From: an uncultured Eubacteriales bacterium
GTDB taxonomy: Bacteria > Bacillota > Clostridia > Christensenellales > CAG-138
Assembly (NCBI GenBank): GCA_900318745.1
Contig: ONMC01000001.1
Location: forward strand, 1 to 49,470
Direction: 5' to 3'
Length of the DNA: 49,470 bases
This document shows positions 16,046-24,426 of the stretch, one piece after another (within the stretch, counting starts at the first letter, position 1; the number at the start of each line of letters is the position of its first letter). A model generated the notes under the pieces. The model was not told where the DNA came from, did no database searches, and worked only from the letters and a program-made list of their open reading frames with translations. The position numbers were made by a program, and so were the translations under genes.

Positions 16046-16809
16046 GAATCCATTCCTCCGTTGATGATATGTTTTTGTCCGTCTATGGTCACGACGCGCA
16101 CGCGCGCATCGAATGTTTCGCGGATGACCGGTTCGGTCATGATCTCCCTTCCTCCGGTATATCGGATCGCGCCGTTCTTCATCAGATAGAACCGATCGCC
16201 GAGCGACAGCGCCTGATCGAGATCGTGCACGGACATCAGAATGCCGATGTTTCGCTCTTTCGCCGCCTTGCGCGCCTCGGAAAGGATCAGCTGCTCGTTA
16301 TACAGGTCGAGGTTTCCGGTCGGCTCGTCAAAGACGAGAAGCTGCGGCTGCTGCACGAGCGCACGGGCGATCGCGACCTTTTGCCGCTCGCCGCCGGACA
16401 GCGTTTCCACATTGCGCTGTGAAAGATCGGAAAGCTGCATCTCGTCGAGAACGCGCTCCGTGATCGCGCGATCGTCCCTGCCTGCGCGCACGCCGAACCG
16501 GGAGATCCGCCCGACGAGCACGGTGTCGAATACGGTCAGCGCGCCGAACGGGATGCGCTGCGGCACGTATGCGATGCGCTGTGCGCGCTCGCGCCGCGAA
16601 CAGTTCAGAAGGTCCTCGCCGTCGAATCGGATGCTGCCGCGCTCGGGTTTCTGCATGCCGAGGATCGTCTGAAACAGCGTCGTTTTGCCCGCGCCGTTGC
16701 GTCCGAGCAGTACGCCGATCTCGCCGCGTCCGAGGTCGAGCGAAACGCCGTTTAACACGAGCGGACCGCGCCGCGTATACCGAAAAACCAGATCGCGGAT
16801 CTCAAGCAT
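16042..16809 (-). CDS. FecE/BtuD-type ABC transporter ATPase
   Basis: 255 residues. Walker A GRNGAGKTT (about 37-45), Q-loop region, signature LSGGERQKVAIARAL, Walker B LLVFDEPTGNLD and switch His in SVHDLDQ. It powers the type II importer with the permease at 16802-17902. I start it at the ATG at 16809 (AAAGGGG ten bases upstream) and not at an ATG 12 codons earlier, because the fold begins MLEIRDLVF. The start overlaps the permease stop codon by eight bases, and its stop overlaps the binding-protein start. Confidence 0.94.
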   Translation of the reverse strand: MLEIRDLVFRYTRRGPLVLNGVSLDLGRGEIGVLLGRNGAGKTTLFQTILGMQKPERGSIRFDGEDLLNCSRRERAQRIAYVPQRIPFGALTVFDTVLVGRISRFGVRAGRDDRAITERVLDEMQLSDLSQRNVETLSGGERQKVAIARALVQQPQLLVFDEPTGNLDLYNEQLILSEARKAAKERNIGILMSVHDLDQALSLGDRFYLMKNGAIRYTGGREIMTEPVIRETFDARVRVVTIDGQKHIINGGMDS

Positions 16810-17902
16810 CTTCGCCGTGCCCCTTTCGTAAAAAGATGATCGCAAGGAAGAACGGCGCGCCGAACAGCGACGTGATCGCGCCGACCGGCAGCGCGGAACC
16901 GCTTCCGAGCGTTCTGGACAGCGTGTCCGCCAGAAGCAGCAGCAGACTGCCGCACAGCGCGGACGCCGGGACCGTGACGCGGTGGTCGTGCCCCAGGATG
17001 CGCTTCACGATATGCGGGCAGATGATCCCGACAAAGCCGATCATGCCGAGGAACGACACGCACACCGCCGTAATCAGCGACGCGACGAGCATCGTCGAAA
17101 AGCGCAGCGCGTTCACGTTCACGCCCATGCTCTTCGCCGCCGCATCACCCGAAAGCAGCGCATTGAGCCGCCAGCTCATGATCGAAAAGAATACGATCCC
17201 CGGCACGATGACGGACGCCATGATCAGGTCCGTCCGATACGTTGCGCGGCCGAGATCGCCGAACGTCCAGATGATCGCCGCGGACAGCCCCACGTCGGTG
17301 GCATAAAACTGCAGCACGGTCGTCGCCGCGGTCCAGACCGCGCCGATCGCGATCCCCGCGAGCACGACCACGCCGGGCGTGAACGCGCGCATGCGGCAAA
17401 GTCCCAGGATCAGCAGCACCGAAAGCGCCGCAAACAGGAACGCAACGAGCGAGGTCGCATACAGATTGACGCCGCTCATATAGTTCGCAAGATGATTGCC
17501 CGTCTCCAGAAAACCGCCCGCGCCGATGATGATCGACACGTTCGCGCCGAACACCGCCGCGTTCGACACGCCGAGCGTCGAGGGCGACGCCATCGCGTTG
17601 TTCAGATCGGTCTCCAGGATCAGACCCGCAGTCGAAAGCCCCGCGCCGGCGATCAGCGCCGCAAGCATGCGCGGGATGCGGATGCTCCAGATAATGCGTT
17701 CGTGCGCCGCACTGCCGCGGCGCAGCAGCGCCGCCATGCTCTCGTTGAACGTCATGTTCGAAGAGCCGACGAACAGGCAGACAACGCACAGCGCGATCAC
17801 GGATGCGATCAGCGCGGCGAACGCTGCGGCATATTTGGTTTTGGACGTCATGTTTCGCATAAATAAAACAGAAGGCGCCGCTTTTCTTCGGAAAAGCCGC
17901 AT
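16802..17902 (-). CDS. FecCD-family ABC importer permease
   Basis: 366 residues with about ten hydrophobic helices. Family motifs are the periplasm-side RIPRMLAALIAGAGLS (about 73-88), the stretch ASPSTLGVSNAA and the cytosolic coupling segment GMIGFVGIICPHIVKRILG. One gene forms a homodimer in such importers. The N-terminus is about 15-20 residues longer than usual; the ATG at 17902 has AGGAAGG immediately before it (spacing only 1 nt, too close to be ideal), so an internal Met at 17860 or 17851 is possible. The 95-base upstream gap holds a promoter and GC-rich hairpins but nothing I recognise as a cobalamin or other riboswitch. Confidence 0.92.
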   Translation of the reverse strand: MRLFRRKAAPSVLFMRNMTSKTKYAAAFAALIASVIALCVVCLFVGSSNMTFNESMAALLRRGSAAHERIIWSIRIPRMLAALIAGAGLSTAGLILETDLNNAMASPSTLGVSNAAVFGANVSIIIGAGGFLETGNHLANYMSGVNLYATSLVAFLFAALSVLLILGLCRMRAFTPGVVVLAGIAIGAVWTAATTVLQFYATDVGLSAAIIWTFGDLGRATYRTDLIMASVIVPGIVFFSIMSWRLNALLSGDAAAKSMGVNVNALRFSTMLVASLITAVCVSFLGMIGFVGIICPHIVKRILGHDHRVTVPASALCGSLLLLLADTLSRTLGSGSALPVGAITSLFGAPFFLAIIFLRKGHGEDA

Positions 17903-17991
17903 GCCTTCCTGACATACGTTTGTTCGATTCTTCGGGTCCCGTCCGCGCTTCTGCGCGGCGCCGGCGGCTTCGTGCCGGCGGCGTATAATAG

Positions 17992-18021
17992 ATTATATCA
18001 CAGTTCTTCCCGTTCTGTCAC
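17992..18021 (-). promoter_or_regulatory. Promoter of the importer genes, overlapping the DUF3842 stop
   Basis: Minus strand GTGACA (18016-18021), 18-bp spacer, and an extended TGA-TATAAT with the hexamer at 17992-17997. It lies across the last codons of the DUF3842 gene, so importer expression could be both read-through and independent. Confidence 0.55.
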
Positions 18022-18429
18022 CTGTTTTTTTAATTCGTTCAGCGCATCCTCGACAAGGCGCGTTGCGGAGAAATCCGAAACGCCCGCGATATAGTTGTAG
18101 CAGTTGGAAAACGGGATCAGGATCCGCCTTGCATTCGCCTGCGCAACGGCGCGCGCCATCGTCGGCGTGATTTCGCCGAGCATGGCGTCCGCGATCACGA
18201 TGCCGACCGGTCCGATGATATAGTCCGCGCGTCTGCATGCCACCGCCACCGCGTTTTCTCCGGTTGCCGCCGCGTCCGCACCCGCCTTCAGCATCGCCGC
18301 CGTCGCCGCTGCGTTTGTGCCGACCGCGAGGACCTCCGCCTGCGCGAACCGCTTTTTGATCTCGAGGATCAGCTGTCTGCCGAGTCCGCCGCCCTGCGCG
18401 TCGATCACCAGGATTGTCGTATGCTTCAT
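17998..18429 (-). CDS. DUF3842 family protein
   Basis: 143 residues. The Rossmann-like start ILVIDAQGGGLGRQLI (about 5-20), the segment VGTNAAATAAMLKAGAD and TGENAVAVACRRAD are the pattern of DUF3842, a family nearly confined to Clostridia and of unknown function. The glycine-rich loop suggests a nucleotide or dinucleotide ligand, but I see no catalytic residues. A single conserved-looking Cys lies in FSNCYNYIAG. It stands 12 bases after an unknown 146-residue gene and just before the FecCD importer, with a promoter inside its end. Confidence 0.85.
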   Translation of the reverse strand: MKHTTILVIDAQGGGLGRQLILEIKKRFAQAEVLAVGTNAAATAAMLKAGADAAATGENAVAVACRRADYIIGPVGIVIADAMLGEITPTMARAVAQANARRILIPFSNCYNYIAGVSDFSATRLVEDALNELKKQVTEREEL

Positions 18430-18441
18430 GCCTGCCTCCGT

Positions 18442-18882
18442 TCAGTCGTTGTTGCCCATCAAAAACACCAGTGTCTGCGTCTCGAACGCAACGAAGAACA
18501 CGTCCTCGGTGAACCAGTACGCGCCGAATCCATGTTCGCTGCCCGAGAGATCGCCGCACAGCGCGGATTCGTCCGCCGCGCGCAGCACGCGCTTCGCTTT
18601 GCCGAGTTCGTATTCAAACAGCTCCGTTACATGCATAACAACCGGGTCGCCTTCGCCGAGCCACTGCGAGAGCGCTTGAGAGAAGGTCTCTCCCGTTTCC
18701 CGGAGAACGACCTCTTTGCGGATGCGATATGATTTCAGAAAAGCGCGCGGAAACGCGTCCGCCGCGTACACATCCACGCTGATATCGGACCGTCCCGCCT
18801 GTTTTGCGCACCGCGCCGCAAGCGCGACGACGCCGTTCAGATACCCGCGAAGCGACGCGTCCGTCCGTTTGCCGTGGGCCAC
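18442..18882 (-). CDS. Unknown protein, 146 residues, GTG start
   Basis: I do not recognise this family. The protein is soluble, with a helical N-terminal part (about 1-35) and a mixed domain containing YRIRKEVVLRETGETFSQAL and a C-terminal hydrophobic strand pair (VFFVAFETQTLVFLMG). No signal peptide or known catalytic motif is visible. The GTG at 18882 is chosen because GGAAG lies eight bases upstream, overlapping the end of the preceding small gene, and no alternative ATG gives a full domain. It is between the 69-residue gene and DUF3842 in one transcript starting at 19122-19149. Confidence 0.72.
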   Translation of the reverse strand: MAHGKRTDASLRGYLNGVVALAARCAKQAGRSDISVDVYAADAFPRAFLKSYRIRKEVVLRETGETFSQALSQWLGEGDPVVMHVTELFEYELGKAKRVLRAADESALCGDLSGSEHGFGAYWFTEDVFFVAFETQTLVFLMGNND

Positions 18883-18885
18883 CGT

Positions 18886-19095
18886 TTACTCTTCCTTCCG
18901 GTCCGGTTCGATCACGACGTCCGCATGCGGCGCGTCCTTTTTCTCCTCGGAATCCGCCCATTCGGAGACCTTTTCCGCACCCTTTTTGACCGACTTCACG
19001 ATGCTGACGCCGAGGTCTTTACCGAGTTCGCCGAGGTCCTTGCCGAGCTCGCCGAAGCCCTTGCCGACCTTTTTCCAGTTGTCTTTCAGTTCCAT
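18886..19095 (-). CDS. Small amphipathic protein, 69 residues
   Basis: A short, highly charged helical protein. It contains a heptad duplicated in tandem (GELGKDL twice, about 14-27), then VSIVKSVKKGAEKVSEWAD and a very acidic/basic tail. The pattern Gly-x-x-Gly-Lys within a helix suggests a peripheral membrane or self-associating helix. Related short proteins are common in Clostridia without assigned function. The start is secure: AAGGAGA lies eight bases upstream and a promoter (19122-19149) just beyond. Confidence 0.75.
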   Translation of the reverse strand: MELKDNWKKVGKGFGELGKDLGELGKDLGVSIVKSVKKGAEKVSEWADSEEKKDAPHADVVIEPDRKEE

Positions 19096-19121
19096 ATGCG
19101 AATCTCCTTTTCTTTTTGTTC

Positions 19122-19149
19122 AGTATATCATATTTTGGGCGAAACACAA
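19122..19149 (-). promoter_or_regulatory. Promoter of the 69-aa/146-aa/DUF3842 unit
   Basis: Minus strand TTGTGT (19144-19149), 16-bp spacer, extended TGA-TATACT with the hexamer at 19122-19127. Confidence 0.65.
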
Positions 19150-19193
19150 GAAAAACATGCGGAACATGCCGGACGGATGCGGCGTTTGCATAC

Positions 19194-19222
19194 TTGCAAA
19201 CGCATGCGGCATATGATACACT
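19194..19222 (+). promoter_or_regulatory. Promoter of the CxxC-repeat protein
   Basis: TTGCAA (19194-19199), 17-bp spacer, extended TGA-TACACT (hexamer 19217-19222). The divergent promoter on the other strand is about 45 bases away. Confidence 0.6.
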
Positions 19223-19277
19223 ACATCAAATGATCGAACCGCCGCGAAAGGCGATCGGATTTCGGAAAGGAGCGCGC

Positions 19278-20237
19278 ATGAAACGGATCGTTCTGTGGAT
19301 CGGCGTCGGCGTGACCGCCGCGGCGGTCGCGGTGCTTGTCACGCTGCTTTTGACCACCTGTCTGTTCAACAATCACACCTTTGCGCCTGCGACCTGCACC
19401 GAGCCCGAAACCTGCTCGCGCTGCGGCGAAACGCGCGGCGATCCGCTCGGACACGACTATGTCCCCGCGACCTGCACCGAGCCCGAAACCTGCTCGCGCT
19501 GCGGTAAAACGCGCGGCGACCCGCTGGGACACGACTATCTTCCCGCGACCTGCACCGAGCCCGAGGTCTGCGCACGCTGCGGCGATCGAGTCGGCGAACC
19601 GCTCGGGCATTTGTTTTCGGAAGCGACGTATCAGAACGGCGCGACCTGCATGCGCTGCGGATTTGTCGAAGGCGAACCAGTCGCCGCGGACTGCGAGGGG
19701 CTTGCCCTCACCTATATGGAGGTCGGCAAACCGTATCCGTATACGACCGCATCCTATGAGGACTACGACGTCGACGTGACCGGAACGGTCGAGATCCTCG
19801 ACCACAAGGTGATCGCGGGCGACGAAACCTTCCCGGCGCGGGAGGGATATGAGTGGCACGTCGTGACCGTGCAGCTGGTCTTTTCCGGAGAGGACGCGCA
19901 GAAGAACGGCATGCAGAGCGCGATGACTTACGGCGATTACTACAAGACCGACGCCGAGATCGGCACAGGCACCGATGAAAACGGTCTGCGTCCGTTCGTC
20001 GCCGAATACTACGGCATGCGCGTGCAGTGCTGGCAAAAGACCTGCCCCGACGAAGAGGGCGGCTGGTTCGGACAGGAGCTGCGCTATACGTGGAAGGAGG
20101 GCGTTCTGGTGCCGTGCGGCTACGACGGCGCGATGCTGATCTTCTATCACTTCGGTCTCGCGCGCGACGCCGACCGTCTGTTCCTGCCGGCAGGCAAGGT
20201 GCTGAACGGGGATGCGCTCGTCTTTCGCATGAGATGA
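19278..20237 (+). CDS. Membrane-anchored CxxC-repeat protein
   Basis: 319 residues. One transmembrane helix (about 5-27) anchors an outside domain. Residues about 38-115 hold three tandem 26-residue repeats, each with CTEPE-x2-C-x2-C and ending GDPLGHDY or similar; the third copy is diverged and a fourth partial CxxC (TCMRCG) follows. These look like small metal- or disulfide-stabilised knuckles. The C-terminal part (about 135-319) is a beta-rich domain that I do not recognise (GKPYPYTTASYED, EWHVVTVQLVFSG). Such repeats are common in surface proteins of gut Clostridia, where their role is not established. The ATG at 19278 is set by AAGGAG eight bases upstream; the open frame continues upstream but through the promoter. 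A terminator follows. Confidence 0.82.
   Translation: MKRIVLWIGVGVTAAAVAVLVTLLLTTCLFNNHTFAPATCTEPETCSRCGETRGDPLGHDYVPATCTEPETCSRCGKTRGDPLGHDYLPATCTEPEVCARCGDRVGEPLGHLFSEATYQNGATCMRCGFVEGEPVAADCEGLALTYMEVGKPYPYTTASYEDYDVDVTGTVEILDHKVIAGDETFPAREGYEWHVVTVQLVFSGEDAQKNGMQSAMTYGDYYKTDAEIGTGTDENGLRPFVAEYYGMRVQCWQKTCPDEEGGWFGQELRYTWKEGVLVPCGYDGAMLIFYHFGLARDADRLFLPAGKVLNGDALVFRMR
19389..19622 (+). repeat. Three tandem 78-bp coding repeats
   Basis: Copies begin at 19389, 19467 and 19545, each with GCGACCTGCACCGAGCCCGA. Copies 1 and 2 are nearly identical; copy 3 diverges after its first 20 bases. The exact multiple of three (26 codons) keeps the frame, and the near identity implies recent duplication. 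Confidence 0.92.
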
Positions 20238-20241
20238 TCGG

Positions 20242-20293
20242 AAAAAAAGAAGAACCGTTCGGAAAGCGCTGTCTTTCCGGACGGTTCTTTTTT
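20242..20293. terminator. Bidirectional terminator between convergent genes
   Basis: A 15-bp stem with one G-T wobble, GAACCGTTCGGAAAG (20252-20266) and CTTTCCGGACGGTTC (20273-20287), six T after it (20288-20293) and an A-run (20242-20248) before it. Confidence 0.9.
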
Positions 20294-20303
20294 GTGCCTT
20301 TTC

Positions 20304-21371
20304 TCAGTCGGACACGGCGGGATCGATGATATAGATGATGTCGCTCGTGGAACGGCCGCCGTCGTACGGCACGTTGCAGATCGTTTCGTTCCAGTAAAGC
20401 TGCGTCGTCTGTCCGCCGTCGAGATTAAACGCGACCGCGCAGCCGAGCGACTCCATCAGCTGCGCCTCCTGCACGAGCGTCAGCCCGTTTGAATAGCCGC
20501 TCTTGCGTCCGTCGATGACGACGAAGCAGTAATGTCCCGGCTCGTAATAGCCGAACACCGTGCGCGGATTGGCGCGGTCGATGTCCCGATACGCCTTGTG
20601 GAACGATGTGCGCGCGGCGCCGGATTCATCCAGCAGGCTCGGACCGAACTCCCACGCCTGCCAGACGTTCGAAAGGTCCGTCGCATCCGGATCGAACGTG
20701 TCGGATTCGAACAGCGCCACCGTGCCGTCGCGGTACAGGAACAGGATCTGATGCCCCTTCCACGGCTTCCACGGGTCGGGCGCATAGCGCTCGCCGTTGC
20801 GGATGACGAGTCCCGTATGCGGATGATAGGAATAATAGTCGCCGTTGATCGCGAGCAGCGCATTCGCATCGCCCGCCATGCGTTTGACCGGCGCCCACAG
20901 CTTTTCTCCGCGGATGCCGAAATTGCCGTCCCAGCTTGCCGTGCGCAGCGCGTCAATGTCCTGCATATGGATATCGCACACGAAATAAACGAGGTGACGC
21001 GTCAGCGGCGAGCTGTCGTATCGCGTGATTTCGATCGAAAGCCGTTCGCTCTTGTAGCTCAGCTCCGTCTTCTGCGGTTCGCCGTCGATAAACCCGTCGT
21101 ACCGTCCGCCCAGCAGTCCGTCGGGCGTCGGTTCGGGCGTTGCGGTCGGTTCCGGCGTCGGCGTCTCCGTCGGCGCGGGCGTGTCGGTCGGGACCGGCGT
21201 CGGTTCGGGCGTCGACGGAACGGTCAGTTCGACGGTGCTCTCCTCGACGGTCACGGTGTCCGCCGGGATCTCCGTCGGGACCGGCGTGCTTTGCGGCGCG
21301 TCAACGCCCCTGCACGCAAGCGCGGGCAGGAGCAGTACCGTCAGTATGAAAATCGCAAGCCGTTGTTTCAT
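20304..21371 (-). CDS. Lipoprotein with phosphodiester glycosidase (NAGPA/DUF2233) domain
   Basis: 355 residues. Lipobox ALAC with Cys at 20, then a Thr/Pro/Glu linker (about 25-85), then a NAGPA domain: AINGDYY, the basic RKSGYSNGLTL loop and NLDGGQTTQLY are the family's core motifs. The human homologue removes GlcNAc from a phosphodiester; bacterial members (YngK- or Pgl-like) are believed to act on wall or exopolysaccharide phosphodiesters, which fits an anchored, wall-spanning protein. Substrate not shown. The ATG comes three bases after the uvrB stop codon with no clear ribosome site, so it is probably coupled to uvrB, an odd pairing. Confidence 0.86.
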   Translation of the reverse strand: MKQRLAIFILTVLLLPALACRGVDAPQSTPVPTEIPADTVTVEESTVELTVPSTPEPTPVPTDTPAPTETPTPEPTATPEPTPDGLLGGRYDGFIDGEPQKTELSYKSERLSIEITRYDSSPLTRHLVYFVCDIHMQDIDALRTASWDGNFGIRGEKLWAPVKRMAGDANALLAINGDYYSYHPHTGLVIRNGERYAPDPWKPWKGHQILFLYRDGTVALFESDTFDPDATDLSNVWQAWEFGPSLLDESGAARTSFHKAYRDIDRANPRTVFGYYEPGHYCFVVIDGRKSGYSNGLTLVQEAQLMESLGCAVAFNLDGGQTTQLYWNETICNVPYDGGRSTSDIIYIIDPAVSD

Positions 21372-21374
21372 AGG

Positions 21375-23399
21375 TTATTTGTGCGTCTTTTCGCGGGCAC
21401 GCTTGTGCGCGCCGATCTGACCGGGACGAAGATCGGTCTTCTTCTGTGTCTTTTCGCCCTTCAGGGCAAGGATCTGATCGCGCAGCTTCGCCGCCGTCTC
21501 AAATTCGAGCGAGCGCGCGGCGTCCTGCATCTGCTCGGTGAGGATCGCGATGCGCTCCTTCTTCTGCCATTCGGTTAAGCTTTCGGGTTTTTCTTCCTCA
21601 TGCCGCGAGATCAGCAGCGTGTCGTAAATCTTCTTTTGGATCGTCTTCGGCGTGATGTTGTGCGCCTTGTTGAACGCCGTCTGCTTCGCTCTGCGGCGCG
21701 CCGTTTCGTCCATCGCGCGGCGCATGGAGGGCGTGATCGAATCGGCATAGAGAATGACGCGTCCCTCGGCGTTTCGCGCGGCGCGGCCGATCGTCTGGAT
21801 CAGACTCGTTTCCGAGCGCAGAAAGCCCTCTTTATCCGCGTCGAGGATCGCAACAAGACCCACCTCCGGCAGGTCGAGACCTTCTCTTAACAGGTTGATG
21901 CCCACGAGCGCGTCGAATTCACCGAGCCGGAGATCTCGGATGATCTCCATGCGGTCCAGCGTGTCGATGTCGCTGTGCATGTAGCGCACGCGAACGCCCA
22001 TGCGGTCGAGGTATTCGGTGAGGTCCTCCGCCATGCGCTTGGTGAGCGTGGTGATGAGCGTGCGAAAGCCCTTTTGCGCCTGTATGCGCACCTCGCCCAG
22101 AAGGTCGTCGATCTGTCCCTTGACCGGACGGACCGAAACCTCGGGGTCGATGAGACCCGTCGGACGGATGATCTGTTCGGCAACGACCGCCGCGCGCGAA
22201 AGCTCGAAGCTCGCCGGGGTCGCCGAAACGCAGACGATCTGCGGCACGCGGTCCATGAACTCCTCGAACTTCAGCGGACGGTTGTCCCTTGCGCTCGGCA
22301 GACGGAAGCCGTATTCGACCAGCGCGTCCTTTCTGGCGCGGTCGCCGCGGAACATCCCGCCGACCTGCGGCAGCGTGACGTGGCTTTCGTCGATGAACAT
22401 CAGAAAGTCCTTCGGGAAATAGTCGATCAGCGTATAGGGCGGCTCGCCCGGCTTTCTGCCGTCGAAATAGCGCGAATAGTTTTCGATGCCGCTGCAGAAC
22501 CCGATCTCCTGCATCATCTCGATGTCGTGCAGCACGCGCGAACGGATTCTCTCCGCCTCCAGCGGACGGTTGGTGTCGAGGAACATCTTTTCCTGCACCT
22601 CCATATCCGCCTCGATCTCCCGGAGCGCCTTCTGCATCTTTTCATGTCCGGTCGCGTAGTGCGAAGCCGGAAAGATCGCGACGTGGCTTCGTCTTGTCAG
22701 CACCTCGCCGGTCAGCACGTTGATTTCGGAGATCCGCTCCACCTCGTCGCCGAAAAAGCCGATGCGCAGCGCCTTGTCCGTCCAGTTGACCGGATAGATG
22801 TCGAGCGTGTCGCCGTGCGAGCGGAACGTGCCGCGCTGGAAATCCATGTCGTTGCGCTGATACTGGATCTCGATGAGCCGCTGCATGACCTCTCTGCGGT
22901 CGACTTCCATGCCTTCCCGGAGCGAAACCGAAAGCTTCAGATATTCCTCCGGATCGCCCAGTCCGTAGATGCACGAAACCGACGCGACGATGATGACGTC
23001 GTTTCGCTCGTTCAGCGCGCAGGTCGCGGAGTGGCGGAGCTTGTCGATCTCGTCGTTGACTTCGATCGTCTTTTCGATGTAGGTGTCGCTTGCCGGCAGA
23101 TATGCCTCCGGCTGATAATAATCGTAGTACGAAACAAAAAACTCGACCGCGGAGTCGGGAAACAGCTCCTTGAATTCGGAGCAGAGCTGCGCGGCGAGCG
23201 TTTTGTTATGCGCAAGGACGAGCGTGGGCTTCTGCACGCGCTCGATCACTTTTGCCATCGTATAGGTTTTTCCGCTTCCCGTTACGCCCAGCAGCACCGA
23301 CATCGGATTGCCGGCTTTGATGCTGTTCGCCAGATCTTCGATCGCCTGCGGCTGATCGCCCTGCGGTTCGTACGGGGAAACGACCCGAAAGGTTCCCAT
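21375..23399 (-). CDS. uvrB: UvrABC system protein B
   Basis: 674 residues. Helicase-like damage verifier of nucleotide excision repair. Visible: Q-motif region [12 protein letters not shown], Walker A GVTGSGKT, the beta-hairpin region [20 protein letters not shown] that inserts between DNA strands, DEAD-like box DESH, helicase motifs V and VI (REGLDLPEV and QTIGRAARN), and the C-terminal UVR domain (about 615-650) that contacts UvrC. A basic tail of about 20 residues follows. The ATG at 23399 overlaps the previous stop codon (TGATG); an in-frame TTG lies one codon upstream. uvrA and uvrC are not in the window. Confidence 0.97.
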   Translation of the reverse strand: MGTFRVVSPYEPQGDQPQAIEDLANSIKAGNPMSVLLGVTGSGKTYTMAKVIERVQKPTLVLAHNKTLAAQLCSEFKELFPDSAVEFFVSYYDYYQPEAYLPASDTYIEKTIEVNDEIDKLRHSATCALNERNDVIIVASVSCIYGLGDPEEYLKLSVSLREGMEVDRREVMQRLIEIQYQRNDMDFQRGTFRSHGDTLDIYPVNWTDKALRIGFFGDEVERISEINVLTGEVLTRRSHVAIFPASHYATGHEKMQKALREIEADMEVQEKMFLDTNRPLEAERIRSRVLHDIEMMQEIGFCSGIENYSRYFDGRKPGEPPYTLIDYFPKDFLMFIDESHVTLPQVGGMFRGDRARKDALVEYGFRLPSARDNRPLKFEEFMDRVPQIVCVSATPASFELSRAAVVAEQIIRPTGLIDPEVSVRPVKGQIDDLLGEVRIQAQKGFRTLITTLTKRMAEDLTEYLDRMGVRVRYMHSDIDTLDRMEIIRDLRLGEFDALVGINLLREGLDLPEVGLVAILDADKEGFLRSETSLIQTIGRAARNAEGRVILYADSITPSMRRAMDETARRRAKQTAFNKAHNITPKTIQKKIYDTLLISRHEEEKPESLTEWQKKERIAILTEQMQDAARSLEFETAAKLRDQILALKGEKTQKKTDLRPGQIGAHKRAREKTHK

Positions 23400-23683
23400 C
23401 AATACTCGAAATCGACCGTCTTGGATTCGACGCAGTGCGCATGGATGTACACGCGCGCCGCGTTATGATCCGGATGCTGATCGTAGATCTTCAGGTCCTC
23501 TTTCGTTCTGCAGTCGACCAGCAGCGCCATGTCGAAGCTGCGCGGCGAGTGCATGAAGTCCGCCCCGATCTGCATATGCACGATCTCGGGGATCTTGTCG
23601 ACGAGCGCATACAGCGACTCGCGGACGACGGGGATGTTTTCTTCCGGGTTCTCAAACTTGAACAGAACGATGTGCTTGATCAT
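23399..23683 (-). CDS. Dabb-family (stress-responsive A/B barrel) protein
   Basis: 94 residues. [10 protein letters not shown] at the start, the helix [19 protein letters not shown] and the end [11 protein letters not shown] are the dimeric ferredoxin-like A/B barrel pattern. Members range from plant stress proteins to polyketide cyclases; no activity can be assigned. I use the ATG at 23683 (AAGGAGA, eight bases upstream) instead of an upstream ATG. It lies between deoD and uvrB in one transcript. Confidence 0.85.
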   Translation of the reverse strand: MIKHIVLFKFENPEENIPVVRESLYALVDKIPEIVHMQIGADFMHSPRSFDMALLVDCRTKEDLKIYDQHPDHNAARVYIHAHCVESKTVDFEY

Positions 23684-23696
23684 TTTTCTTTCTCCT

Positions 23697-24407
23697 TTAT
23701 TCCTCCGCAACGGCAAGCGCCACGCGGATCATTTGATCGAATGCGGTCTGACGCTGTTCGGGCGTGGTCTCTTCGTGCGTGCCGATGATGTCGCTGATCG
23801 TGTCGATCGCGAGCGCCTTTTTGCCGAAGCGCGCCGCCGTCATATAGAGCGCCGCCGCTTCCATTTCCGCGCCGAGCACGCCCATCTTTCGCCACTGCTT
23901 CCACGCCTCCGGATCGTCATCGTAGAACACGTCGGAACTCATGATGTTGCCGACCATGTACCGCGCGCCCATCGCCTCGCACGTATCGACCGCCTTTCTT
24001 AAGAGACCGAAGTCCGCGATCGGCGCGAACGTGCCGGGCAGATTGAACTGCGCGGCGAAGTTCGAATTCGTGCAGGCGCCCTGCCCGATGATGATGTCAA
24101 AGAGCTTGAGATCGGGATGATACGCGCCTGCCGAACCGACGCGGATGATGCTTTCCACGCCGTAGAAATTGAACAGCTCGTAGCAGTAAATGCCGATCGA
24201 CGGGTTGCCCATGCCGCTCGCCATGACGGATACGCGCTTGCCCTCATAGGTGCCCGTATAGCCGTAAACGTTGCGGATGCTCGTAACAAGCTTCGGATCA
24301 TCGAGGTACGTTTCCGCAATGAACTTTGCGCGCAAAGGATCGCCGGGCATCAGCACGGTCTTTGCAAAATCGCCTTTCTGTGCGTCGTTGTGAGGAGTCA
24401 ATGCCAT
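23697..24407 (-). CDS. deoD: Purine-nucleoside phosphorylase DeoD type
   Basis: 236 residues, hexameric NP-I family. It splits purine (deoxy)nucleosides with phosphate to base and (deoxy)ribose 1-phosphate. The phosphate-binding Arg lies in MPGDPLRAK (about 20-28) and RVGSAG, the purine/ribose site in EMEAAALY (about 180), and the catalytic Asp in TISD with the matching Arg 13 residues later, as in the E. coli enzyme. Next to pgcA, whose family also handles sugar 1-phosphates, but the phosphopentomutase DeoB is absent here. RBS AAAGGAGA. Confidence 0.94.
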   Translation of the reverse strand: MALTPHNDAQKGDFAKTVLMPGDPLRAKFIAETYLDDPKLVTSIRNVYGYTGTYEGKRVSVMASGMGNPSIGIYCYELFNFYGVESIIRVGSAGAYHPDLKLFDIIIGQGACTNSNFAAQFNLPGTFAPIADFGLLRKAVDTCEAMGARYMVGNIMSSDVFYDDDPEAWKQWRKMGVLGAEMEAAALYMTAARFGKKALAIDTISDIIGTHEETTPEQRQTAFDQMIRVALAVAEE

Positions 24408-24426
24408 ATGCGTTCTCCTTTCGGGA

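Noticed and set aside
17903-17991. Cobalamin or other riboswitch before the importer
   Set aside because: Only GC-rich hairpins fit in about 80 bases; no B12-box or other conserved core is seen.
19116-19277. Upstream in-frame extension of the CxxC-repeat protein
   Set aside because: It runs through the promoter and ribosome site; the signal-anchor helix begins at 19278.
19389-19622. Possible CRISPR array
   Set aside because: The repeats abut without spacers, have a 78-bp period in frame, and encode CxxC motifs.
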